Shown here piece by piece: positions 1-9,854 of a stretch of DNA of 64,000 nt; positions within the stretch are counted from its first letter, which is position 1, and each line of letters starts with the position of its first letter. A program made the position numbers and the translations under genes. The notes under the pieces were generated by a model. It ran no database searches. It was not told the DNA's origin and saw nothing but the letters and a program-made list of their open reading frames with translations. Source of the DNA: Pyrrhosoma nymphula (taxonomy: Eukaryota > Arthropoda > Insecta > Odonata > Coenagrionidae); assembly GCA_963573305.1 (NCBI GenBank), contig OY754337.1, positions 46,947,164-47,011,163 on the forward strand. Reading direction: 5' to 3'.

Positions 1-279
1 ATAGTAGCACATCTAAGTGTATGGAAATCTGAACATTTTAATTCCTTTGTTAATGGAGTTAAAAAGTCTGTTTACCATCTAATTGACGAGGATCATGCAT
101 CTAATTTTTGTCCTAAGCTTTTACATGTATGTGACAGTGGTAACAAACTGGACGTCATGGAAAATTTCGAAATTTTATCTTATCTAAGTGTATATGGTAA
201 CCATCTGCTTAACGACCTAATTCCTTCAACCTCCTCCCCCTTGTTCTCCATACCGGTTCCTCCACCTCCACCTCCATAG
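1..279 (+). pseudogene. Penelope-like element, C-terminal end of the polyprotein (cut by window edge)
   Basis: Reading frame 1 is open from base 1 to a TAG at 277-279 (92 codons). The text contains LLHVCDSGNKLDVMENFEI and, further on, LLNDLIPSTSSPLF. This is the pattern seen at the end of PLE polyproteins, downstream of the GIY-YIG endonuclease, where an 'LH...KG..L..LE..EI' segment is followed by 'LLND'. The protein ends in a proline run. The reverse transcriptase and GIY-YIG core would lie left of the window. The following pyrimidine-rich 3' UTR and hammerhead-like motif are in the same sense, so this is the 3' end of a + strand PLE. The family call rests on remembered motifs over a short stretch. 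Confidence 0.6.
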
Positions 280-452
280 TCTAATGCGATTTGCCCTTTT
301 AGTTGTTTGTTCCTGCCCGATTGTTCTTCCTTCCCTTCTCCCCCCCCCTCCCCTCACCACTTCTAACTGTTTTCGGAAAAACTTCCCTCACCCCTCCCCC
401 CCTACCTCCCATTTGCTTCAGGTATATATTCACGTCACTCTCTCTCTCAATC
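280..452 (+). other. Pyrimidine-rich 3' UTR of the + strand Penelope-like element
   Basis: After the stop at 279 the + strand is strongly C/T biased, with runs of C and CCTCC blocks at about 325-415. The third PLE (17445-18653) has the same kind of pyrimidine tract straight after its C-terminus, which supports reading both as PLE 3' UTRs. Confidence 0.45.
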
Positions 453-500
453 TTTACTCCTGATGATGACATGTGAAGGTTGAAACCGGTCGTGTGAAAA
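453..500 (+). ncRNA. Hammerhead-ribozyme-like motif at the PLE 3' end
   Basis: CTGATGA lies at 460-466, GAAA at 482-485 and the palindrome ACCGGT at 485-490, followed by C491, so the site reads GTC then GTG. This is the hammerhead order: core box, stem II, GAAA, stem III, NUH site. Stem I would pair 453-459 with 492-498, with one mismatch and one wobble. Stem II is weak (GAC with GTT) and needs one extra T after the CTGATGA box. Hammerhead motifs are known from Penelope-like retroelements, usually with a short stem III that works best in a dimer. Cleavage is untested and the weak stem II may mean it is inactive. Confidence 0.5.
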
Positions 501-517
501 TAAATTTGTGGAATCAA

Positions 518-1640
518 CTAAGTATTTTTTGTATTACTATGTCTAAATTCCACCAAGTAAACTTGCCAACCATCGATTTTACTCCTCCCTTTCCTTTGGA
601 TGTGCAAAATTCTGGGGATGAAGTCACTCTGGTGGTTGTGTGTCACCAAATATTTTGCGAACTGTGAGGCATCATTCCTTTTTTCTGAAGCTGGCTTCAT
701 GTTCTCCTACCCTGGTATTGAAAGGTCTACCTGTCTCTCCGATATATACACTATTGCAGTCTTTGCAGCAGAATTCATAAACTCTGCTTTGTTCCAGAGT
801 GTTTATTCTGTCTTTGTTGGACCCCAGTATGTTTTCCAGAGTGTTTCTATTGTAGATGGCGGCTCTTACTTCTCCTTTTGGTAGCTATCGTTGTGCCTTG
901 AGGGAAATTCTACCAAGGAAGGGTATCCTCCACTTTGGACCAGATTCTACCTCTTGTGTCCCACTGTAAATCGCCTTCCAAGCCAATGTTGTCTGTTTCC
1001 TTCTGTGCAATGTATTAATTAGAACTTCCGAGTATCCATTGCTGATGGCTATTTGTTTAATTGTCCGTAGCTCCTTCATTTTTTTCACATTAGAAAGGGA
1101 ATGGTGCACAGTCTTTGTATAATAGAGTGGAATGCTGCCAGTTTCTGTGAAATGTGGTGTTGTGAGTGAGCGTGTATCACTTGATCTGTGTAACACTTTC
1201 CTGTGAATCGCGAAATCAAACCTGTTGTCAATGACTGTGATAGGCAGATCAAGAAAATTCAACTTCTTTTCACATTCTAATTCACTTATAAATTGTATTC
1301 TCTTGTCTTGGGAATTACGGAGCAATAAAAAACTCCAGTTATCTTTCAGCCCCTGTCCACACACAAAACACGTCATCCATGTATCAATACCAGTAAAGTA
1401 CACTTTTTGTAAGAGGGTTATTTGATGAGAAAAGTTTGCGCTGAAAATTGTTCATAAAAATGTCGGCTGGGAGAGGGGAGATCCTATACACAGTCCTTCT
1501 AATTGATGGTAATACTTCCCGTTGAATAAGAAACCACTTTGTTCCACACACATTTTCAGAAGAGAGCACAATTCGTTTATGCCTGGGGCTGATAGGCAAG
1601 AGATTAAAAAACATCAAACTAGGAAGGGTACCATAAAATG
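518..1640 (-). pseudogene. Penelope-like element, 5'-truncated reverse transcriptase plus GIY-YIG endonuclease
   Basis: Read on the minus strand from about 1640, the text gives a CIGSPLSPLADIF-like RT segment (frameshifted), then YMDDVFCVWTG, which holds the RT catalytic aspartates and has a stop just before YMDD. It continues with a FLDLPI and FAIHRK region typical of PLE RTs, an FLGRISL stretch, and near 800 a GIY-YIG-like segment containing SRVYEFCCKDCNSVYIG. The C-terminal AKYLVTHNHQ and LHIQRKGR segments end near 520. Several stops and frameshifts make it a pseudogene. The N-terminal half is absent, as expected from target-primed 5' truncation. It lies tail to tail with the + strand PLE at 1-500. 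Confidence 0.75.
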
Positions 1641-1809
1641 AAACTACATTTCCAAATTTTGACCAAGAGAATTATTAAGGAGTAAAATCGAAGAGCTGAT
1701 TTTAAAATTGTTCCTGAGGAACTCTTAAGAAATTTTATAATATGTATGTCATTGTATTGGGGATGCTGATGAACGTCCTGCTGATATTCTTTTTGCTCAT
1801 GCTTTGCAG

Positions 1810-2003
1810 AATCCAATCTTGTCAGAGTCACTTCCCACCCTGCTGCTGTGGACAGTGGCTGCCCTACTCCCAGCTCTTGTCTCGTATTCAGACCAATGGA
1901 TGTCCCACTGGACCAAGTCCAGACAGAACCACACCATCATGAGGAAGTGCTTCATTTTTCTCCTCTTCATGGTGCTCATCCTGCCATCTCTTGGTCTAAC
2001 AAG
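1810..2003 (+). CDS. Tmem63: Tmem63 (OSCA/TMEM63 mechanosensitive channel), internal exon
   Basis: Codes for about 64 residues beginning NPILSESLPTLLLW and ending ILPSLGLT, closely matching the conserved pore-domain segment of animal TMEM63 proteins, including the SHWTKSRQN and MRKCFIFL stretches. The exon starts after a pyrimidine-rich tract and CAG, and ends AAG|GTGAGC after two bases of a codon, which the next exon at 12530 completes. Two hydrophobic stretches (PTLLLWTVAALLPALV and FIFLLFMVLILPSLGL) would be membrane helices. TMEM63 proteins are osmo- and mechanosensitive cation channels of plasma or organelle membranes. Earlier exons lie left of the window. The exon immediately upstream is not in this window, so nothing here shows the start codon. 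Confidence 0.93.
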
Positions 2004-3071
2004 GTGAGCATGATCTTGGTTACTTGAATCCTCGCTAATGTTCCCTTGAAATTGTAAATTTAAAATTCTTTTTTGCCTGAAGCTCCATAATTCCAGAGCA
2101 AAGTAAAGTAAACTCCCCATTATCAGGCATGCAAGGGACATGGGGGTTGCCAGTTAGATGAGTATACCGGTTGCATAAGATAAATGCCTTCAGAATTCAA
2201 ATAAAATATGTTAACTTGTATTTAATCCTTATTTGGCATATAAATATAAATAACAACAATGGAAATGAAGTAAAATAACTTTATTACAAATATAAGCCAA
2301 TAAAACATAATTATTTCAATCAGATTATTTTGTTTTACGAAATTCATAAATCGCCTGCAATATATGAACATGTGAGGTACGGAGATATTTCCACTCTCCT
2401 TGGCTAAACGAACACCTCCACACAATTTGTCCTTGAAAGAGTTGGAATTTAAGCCGTCAGATGAGGCTGCCTACCACTGCATACTTTTCTGCTATTGAAA
2501 ACAATGGTGAAAGGTTTATTGGCAGTTGGCAGAAAATTCAAAAAAACTGCTTCCAGAGGTACAAAAATGGTGCAATGCTACAAATATTGTTATAGTAAAT
2601 CCACTGAGTGTGTAAAGAAATGATTGACCACGGACACCTGCAGTGAAGGCATCTACCACTGAGATGAAAGGTTGGAGATTCCCCCCTGCCCACAAGCCAC
2701 AGAAGGGTCCAGCAACCATCGGGTTGGGGAAACGATGAAGTTGTCATTTTTAGGGTCGATCCCTCAGTCGAGTCAACATAATTGGCAGCGTTGGCATGCC
2801 GTTCGCTCTCTTGCGTGGAAAGATTTACATGGTTTATAAATGGCATTCTTATGTCTGCATTGAAAAATCTACGTGTGAGCAACATTAACTTCGTGGCGGA
2901 AGGGTAGAATACAAAATTGTACAATTCATAATGTTGCTTGGATTTATTTGTTATTCCTTCTCTTAGACGAAATGTAATATGAGAATAGTGAATCTTCCTC
3001 ATTGAAATGGAAACCACTGCATCTCAAAGACTGGGCTTATAGCCAGTGATTTTGCTGACTATTTTAATCAT
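2004..3071. other. Tmem63 intron, no recognised gene
   Basis: Mostly A/T-rich sequence with scattered open frames on both strands and no domain I recognise. The minus strand is open from about 3017 to 2538, but its translation has no family signature. Confidence 0.4.
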
Positions 3072-3482
3072 TTGGAAGTACCACAGACCTCAAGTCTAGA
3101 GTACATAGGGCTGGATGATGACACCCTGAAAATTTCTCATGGACAAACAAATGAAGGAGATGGCTGTAGCCATGAAATGTTGAGTGACAATGAAGTAGAT
3201 AAAAGTGATGAGGTCATCCCTGAACCCAAAAAAGATATCCTCCAGTCATTAAATATCCTGCATCATTTCTCATTACTTCATGAAGTTGATGATTTTAAAG
3301 AGATTGTGAGAAAAATTGAAAAAGTAATCCATCCAAAAATGGAACAATTAAAAGTGCAAAAAACATCACATAACATTTTAAAAAGACATAATTCTGTAAA
3401 TAAAAATGTACTTTCAGAGGGTTTTTTCTTCATTTTCATTTTGCCCAGGCAGTTTATTAGTTTTCTACGCAATGTTATTTAA
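3072..3482 (+). pseudogene. Possible Tigger/jerky-type transposase C-terminal tail
   Basis: A 136-codon open stretch. Its first half is acidic (DNEVDKSDEVIPEPKK), followed by a helix-rich part (SLNILHHFSLLHEVDDFKEIV) and a basic tail (KMEQLKVQKT). This resembles the low-complexity acidic and helical tails after the DDE domain of Tigger/jerky transposases, but no catalytic domain is seen upstream. It stops about 25 bases before the pogo-like terminal repeat at 3509. It could equally be an unrelated relic. Confidence 0.3.
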
Positions 3483-4314
3483 CTTTCATTGAGTGGTATA
3501 CTTTTCTACAGTAGAAACTCAATAATACGAAGTAAGCAGGACCGAAAAATTGGCACTTCGTATTATCAAGTTTCGTAACCTCAAACCTTTTAAAGACATT
3601 GCGAAAAAATAGTTATTTTTCTCTCTTAACATTTGTGGCCTTTGGCAACATTTTAAAACCATATTCGGTCCTTATTAGTAAAATCATTCTCAAAACAATG
3701 CCTTTATATCATAAACTTAACTCATAAAGGATTGTAAAATAACTATCACCTTTCTCTATGCAAATATTTTAAGTCAACGAGTAAGAATTTAAATTCATGG
3801 TTGCAACGTGTTACTCTAATTGTGAAGAATCTGAGATCGGCCAAATCACGTAATTTTACTTCTGAGATTCTAGTCAAGGTAGCTGATGCACACTTGAACA
3901 ACAACAGCACCTTGGAGTCCATAGAGACCTGAAGGTGGTTGGTGAATACGAACTACCCTCGCCCAGCTGTGTGCGAGAGGTAGAGAGACACTCTTCCCTC
4001 TCCCCCTTCCAAGCGGTGGAAAGGACAAAAGGGGAAGGGGCGCACACCGCTCTTTAGCCGATCCTTCAGTGGGTGGACGAGCGACTGTTTTCCAAATTGT
4101 AGAAACCACTGTTTTTCAGCTAAGCGGACCTTTTTCCAAAGGATACCTCTTCCATTCTCTCGCAAGTTCAGTGCTCCAGGTGGGCGCTCAGCTGGAGGAT
4201 GGGTGACCACGCAAACGGGCATGCACAGGCTTCTGTGCCACTCAGGCGGGTGCGAACACGGGCAATAAACAAACGGGCTGGAGTCGCCCGGGTTTTCCGA
4301 CCGCCTGCATGCCT

Positions 4315-4845
4315 CTAAGTCCGATCCCTCCATCCTCTCCAGCACAAGCAAGTATCTACTGTAGACCCCTCCACCCCAAGCAAGCATGACATGTCTGGTC
4401 TACTGCGATTTATGGTCGCCCCTCGGCAGTTCCAGAGTCCCTTATCTCCCTGCTTACTCAGCCCTCTCTCGAAGAAAAGAGGCAAGGTCACTGACCACTC
4501 CAATTCCCGAACAATGATGTTTACCTCCTCTACGCTTGCATTGGTGTGCTTACCGATGAATTCTTCCAATTTTGAAGCATAGTCTAATAACTTGGCTTGG
4601 TTTTTCATTATATCGCATTATATCATCGGTGATATCGCATTATCTCTGGAGATGCCAACACCAAAACCCGCTGCCATATTAGCCACTGGGTCTCCCTTGG
4701 ATGCCCTTTCAATAAACTTCAGCTTCTCCGAAATGTCTAACATGGCTAGTTTTCTATTTTTTGGAAGAATTGGAGGGCAACGGCCTGCCACGATGGAAAC
4801 ACCATTATCAAATAACTCTATGATTTGGGAACTTTTTATCCACAC
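4315..4845 (-). pseudogene. pogo/Tigger-like transposase N-terminus (CENPB_N helix-turn-helix)
   Basis: The minus strand from 4845 encodes SEKLKFIERASKGDPVANMA followed by a FGVGIS segment, the pattern of the CENPB_N/psq-type helix-turn-helix that starts pogo, Tigger and jerky transposases. After a short break at about 4610 it continues with MKNQAKLLDYASKLEEF, which fits the linker before the second DNA-binding domain. The frame then degenerates and no DDE domain is present. It lies within the CAGTAGAAA-ended element and supports its assignment. Confidence 0.55.
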
Positions 4846-4925
4846 GAAGAAGTGTGAAAGAGAAACTTCATCTCAAATAGACATCGCCAAGATGTTCCAG
4901 ATCGAATGTTTTTCATTTCATTAAA

Positions 4926-5829
4926 CTTTATCTGCCGATCGTGTCTCTCCGGCACAAAAAAAAATATCCCTAGACTGCCGACCGTGTTCATATGGCACAC
5001 TGCGTCCTCCTTTCACTCTCAAAGCCCCTGGGACTGTCAAATGATAGAAAGTCATATTTTAGAAGGGGCATTCGACTAAGAATATATCTTTCTTCCATCT
5101 GAATTTTTTTCTGTGGATATCTCACGGTATTATATGTTGTTAGACGTAATATCACATGAAGAATCCAACTCCCATCAACAAGGTTTGCTTGCCGTTTGTA
5201 TGAGGAGGGAACCAAATACTTTCCTCAGCACAAATTAAGTTATAGACCGGACAAAGATATATATTGCTATAAGAGAAGCATTCAGAATATAGAAGGTCTT
5301 CCTATCATGAGATTTTTTTCTTGGTTATGTCAAGATAATGAGATTTTGTTCAACCATCTTTCGCCTAAATGATGCATCTCCTTACTCTAGGTTTGTTTAC
5401 TTAGTGTGACATGACACAGGAGGATATACAGCCCATTTAGATCCGTATCTTCTCAAAAAGCACTCAACGATAGTAGCATCTTACTTTCATGAGAGGTTTT
5501 TTTTCCCTATTGCAATACGCGTAATAGGTTCCGCTGGACCATCTGTCCGCTGAATGACTCATCCTCTTTGTTCGAGTTTGCTTATCTCGCTGGTAAGGAG
5601 GCAAGGAAATCTTTACGTGAGCACAAATCAAGATAACAGGATGCTGAATGATGCCTTTGATACATTGCGAGCCTTCCTGCATACATACACTTCGAAGTCC
5701 TTCCCATCTGCAAATCTGTTGTGACTAACATTTTCATATCATCGCGGACTGGCTCGGTGAGACAGTCTCTCCTGAAACTGATCATTCAAGAGTGCTGTGT
5801 GCTGTGGCATGAGTATTTTTGAGACAATA
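4926..5829. other. Interior of the pogo-like element, nothing recognised
   Basis: No domain, repeat or RNA motif was recognised here. The only open stretches are short and on the minus strand. Confidence 0.35.
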
Positions 5830-7065
5830 TTATTAGTAATATCGTAGTTCTAGCAATATGGCTTCTGGAAGTAAACTTCTGGAAGAATAGGAAGGTATAG
5901 AAATTCTGAAAGAGAGCAGTTGTGATGGAGACAGTGACACGGATGTTGAGCCCTCCTGGTGTTTACCGTTGCGGAATTTCAAGCAAAGAGTGCATGCGCT
6001 CACCGGACCATCGTATAGATTGGATAAAAATCAAGCACCACTCACGATAGAGAATAGTCCCCTCGATTTTGTCAAATTATTTTTTGGAAACAAAGTTATT
6101 TTGCAATGAGGTGATGGTGTCACTCAAAGGACGAGTCATTTTTCGACAGTATATTTCTAAGAAACACAAAAGATTTGGGATTAAAAGTTACAATATTTGA
6201 GACTGGTCTGGGTATAACTACGATATGGATGTGTATCTTGGGAAGCAGAAGAAGGCTCAAACGAGTGACAGGTCAGCAGCACACGGTACAGTGATCAACC
6301 TGATAGAGAAGTTAAAGAATAAGGGGCACAAGATATTTATGGACTATAACTTTACATTTCCAGGTCTGTTTGAGGAACTTCACCAGAAGGGGTTCAATAT
6401 TTGTGGGACAGTGAAAGCGAATAGGAAGGGGATACCACCACACTGGGGTCCATTAGTATTTGAAAATGAAAAGAGGAGCTCAAAGTGAGAGTGAAAGGAG
6501 CGTTAGGCACATTATGCTGAAAAGATAAGAGAGGTCTTCATCTTGACTAATATGCACAAAGGTCCTTCTGTAGGAGTTTCAACTGACTATTTCAACAATC
6601 TGCTAAAACTGGCAATTATATTGAGTTATAATTAAAACATGGGCTTTGTGCTCAAAGGTGACCGGATGATAAATAGCTACACTATAGAAAGAAAAACTTG
6701 GAAATGGACAAAAAAAATTTTTTCCACCTGGTGTACATGTCTGTTTTGAATGTCTCAATCCTTCTGCGTTCAGTTGGTGAAAAGACGTCACTAACGCTTT
6801 CGTGAGCAACTTGTAAGGGACCTAATAATATGTGCTTCGGAAGATATCTCGTCTCCACAGTCATCAAATAAAGGTCGCCCAACTTCAAAACATGCGATCA
6901 CCTCACGAGTGCAAGCTTGACATAATGTGCACTGGCCGGAAAGGAGTAGGAGACGCAGGTGTGAGGTGTGAGCTGAGAAAGGTGAGGTGACACAAGTTCG
7001 ACTTTGGTGCCCGGAATGTGAAGTTGGGCTGTGTGTAAACCCCTTTTCATGCTCTATCACACAAT
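5830..7065 (+). pseudogene. piggyBac transposase relic
   Basis: The + strand preserves, in several frames, an acidic N-terminus (SSCDGDSDTDVEPSW), a GPSYRLDKNQAPL and DFVKLFF segment, the block LKGRVIFRQYISKKHKRFGI (about 6120-6180), the segment GHKIFMDYNFTFPGLFEELH with the second catalytic aspartate (about 6325), and CGTVKANRKGIP (about 6400). Near 6955-7060 is the C-terminal cysteine-rich domain, with the CPECEVGLC signature and one stop. All are hallmarks of piggyBac (DDE_Tnp_1_7) transposases. The stretch between DFVKLFF and LKGRV is missing, so there was an internal deletion as well as frameshifts. TTAA termini were not identified with confidence. Confidence 0.75.
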
Positions 7066-8867
7066 TGTTAATATATGAAATGCGTAGCTGGCTGACATCA
7101 CTCTGATAATATTCAGCTCGAAAGAAAATGTGCAGGTATTTACGAAATTAACATGACTTCTCATAAATATGGGTGATTTTACTGCAAAAGTTGCTATTTA
7201 TGTTTTTGAACTACAGTAATTTTCCGTATGCAAGGTGCACTCATGTTTTCGTATCAGAAATATAAAAAAATATTACCTTACATACTAGGTTTTATCATCA
7301 ACCCTCAGCAGTACCTTTATCCTCCATCTCTCTCCCTCCGTCTCACTTCTTCATATCTCTCAATTACCCCTACCTCCCCCTCCCATCCTCCACTTCTCTC
7401 TTCCCCCTTCTTTATAAAGAATATTTTCCCTCACTCTAACCCTTTTTTTTGTGGAGATATCGTCTCTAAAAAGAAAGGGTTTGAGTGATTTACTACAGCA
7501 GAAGCTACTACAGCACCGCTCAGCACACAACACCGACAGTGGTTTTTCACTTATGACGCAATTGGAATGGTCCGCTAAAGTGAGCTAGAAGTGGTCCATC
7601 AATGGCTAAAAACAATCAATTTATGTCGCATCTATCGCTTGGTTACTGCGTGTAGGATTTATATCCATAATGTGGATACGAACATTTTTTTTCTGTGTTA
7701 AAATTTTCTTAGACTTTCAGAACACGAAAATAACATTACTACCCAACATGAGTTTGAACGTAATTACATCGAATATCCGGTAAAATATTGTCTAAAAGGA
7801 AGTAATAAAACAAAAACAGCAGACGGAAAATTAATTTATCAATTCAAATAAAGTACTTTATTATGCAAAAAACATATAAATATTATGGTGAAAAATTTGT
7901 CTTTCAGAGTGTTTGAAAGAAAAAAACGGCAACTCTCGGAAAAAGGCAGTTGTCATACTTTGGATATTTTGCATTTTTTTATGGTTATTTACCATTTCAT
8001 CACTTGAAAAACTTTAAATTGAACTAATGGCGTTGTGTTACACCATTTTTGTAGAGAACTCGCTCATTCTTTGGCAAGAAAAAACCTTCGCCCTCGAAAA
8101 TAATTTAAATTTTTTTACATAAAGAATAGTTAAACTTTGATTTAAAATAAAGTTATATTTATTATCCCTATACAACCATATCACATGAAAGCCCTGTAAA
8201 AACTCTAGAAAGCACTTTTTTATTTATTAGTGATACAACAAATACTTTTCTTGTAATAATTTTTTTTCTAAAACACTACATTTTAGTGGCAGAAAGTTTA
8301 AAAAACCTCGGTAGTCTAGTTTTACGACCATCGAAAAACCTCGTAAGATAACGGTGAAATAGCTATTTTATTTCCCTGATCCGACTTGCTACTAATTTTC
8401 CGATGATGGCCAGACTTCTTGGTTAAACTATGCAAATCTTCTCTCTCTATCTCAACGTTGTCTTGTATAATTGTCAACACGATGATGTATGTAACATGAA
8501 AATAAAATAAGATTAACGTTTTGAGGCGCAACGTTGTCGAATACACTCAAGTTGGCCCCACACTTCACCTGAATTGTGGTGACATGACAAAACATGATTC
8601 GTAGCAAATAAAATCAATATGGATGTCCAACTTGGTGAGTTCAGGTGTGACTCCGTGGAAATTAATCATAATGCAAAATGAACTCTTGGTACCAAGTTTT
8701 TAGGGACGTGACTATTTTTTTGGGACAGTTGCTACAATAGGTATCCCTGTCCTATTTCCCATTATTTTATCACATAATTTTTCCGTCCCTAAGCAGTATA
8801 AGAGTTAGAACTGTCGCCAATCCAAGCGCACGGCAGCTACAAGGTCTGTAAAGGACCATAGTCCGTA
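7066..8867. other. A/T-rich intronic sequence with a pyrimidine tract
   Basis: There is a C/T-rich stretch at about 7318-7440 of the kind seen in PLE 3' UTRs, but no PLE coding sequence is recognised beside it. The rest is A/T-rich without an identifiable gene. Confidence 0.35.
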
Positions 8868-9185
8868 ACCATGTGTTCAATCATCATTGTATTGTCTATG
8901 TATACCAAAAATTCCATAGCTCTACATTGCTAAATAAGAAAGTAAATCATGTTTCTTTGTGTCTATGCACGCGATGCACTCAAGTGCGAAGTTTAGAGCC
9001 ATAGCTGGAATGACAATGTTTCCGGAGTCGAACCAAGGACCGTAGACTTTAAGTACATTCATGTAATCAATCATCATTGTATTTTATATGAATACCTAAA
9101 CTTTCATAGATATAGATCGCTAAATAAGCAGATAAGTCGTGGTTATTTGTACTTAGGCACGAGATACGCTCAAGTACGAAGTTCC
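8868..9185 (+). repeat. Diverged tandem duplication (two ~130-bp copies, ~180-bp period)
   Basis: The segments 8868-8995 and 9048-9185 align in the same order. Both contain AATCATCATTGTATT, then GAATACC- or TATACC-like sequence, TTTCATAG or TTCCATAG, TTGCTAAATAAG or TCGCTAAATAAG, and end CTCAAGTRCGAAG. The copies differ at many positions, so the duplication is old. It lies near the right end of the pogo-like element. Confidence 0.7.
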
Positions 9186-9854
9186 GGGGCCGAGGTTCCT
9201 AACATCGTAAATTTCGTATTTTCGAAACTTTGTATTATTGAATAGCCCCATGTATTTAGTATAGGCTTTTGGTCGGGACCAACAGTTTTGCTTCGTATAA
9301 TCGAAACTTTGTATTATCGTGCTTCGTATCATCAATTTTCTACTGTAATTAATATCTTTGATAACTTTTTAAAAATGTCTTCTTTTCAAATTTCTTCTCA
9401 TACATAAGGATATGTGTCAGTTCTGTATGTGTTGCAGGGTTCCCAGCTCCCTCCTGTAATACTGTATGATATTTACATTTTGCTTCATATTGTGCTGAAT
9501 GAAACAGACCACCTTTATTGTTATTCATATCTGTCTAATTCCAATGTCTCTTGTTTCTTACACAATCACAATTTATTGGATTATTTTGGTGATTTCTCAG
9601 TAAAAATTAGAGTGGACATCGTACACTAGGGCATGTGGTACATGTGTTTATATGGTAATATTTTAAAATTAAAAATTCCACAAATGCCAATTTCTGTACG
9701 TTTTGTTTACGGTATGTTTCAATGAAATGTCTCTCGACAAAACGGCATGGTGATGATTTGTGGGAGGCCTCCTAGTGGTCGATGTATTTGAGATAGCTCC
9801 GTATTTTTCAAAGAGCTGCTGAATTAGTTGAAGACTGAAGTTTAGATGATCTAC

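Larger units (their letters stand above)
3509..9345. mobile_element. pogo/Tigger-like DNA transposon with nested insertions
   Basis: The left end reads CAGTAGAAACTCAATAATAC and the reverse complement of the right end reads CAGTAGAAAATTGATGATAC. Both ends then carry CGAAG and further TTCGTATTATC-type subterminal repeats. The flanking dinucleotide is TA on both sides (3507-3508 and 9346-9347), the target site of Tc1/mariner/pogo elements. Inside, on the minus strand, is a CENPB_N-like transposase fragment (4315-4845), and on the plus strand a piggyBac relic (5830-7065). At 5.8 kb it is long for the family because of nested DNA. Another copy of the same end lies at 14725. It is possible, but less likely, that the two ends belong to separate copies. 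Confidence 0.55.

Noticed and set aside
2538..3017. A 159-codon gene on the minus strand
   Set aside because: No family signature, and it sits in an intron next to transposon relics.
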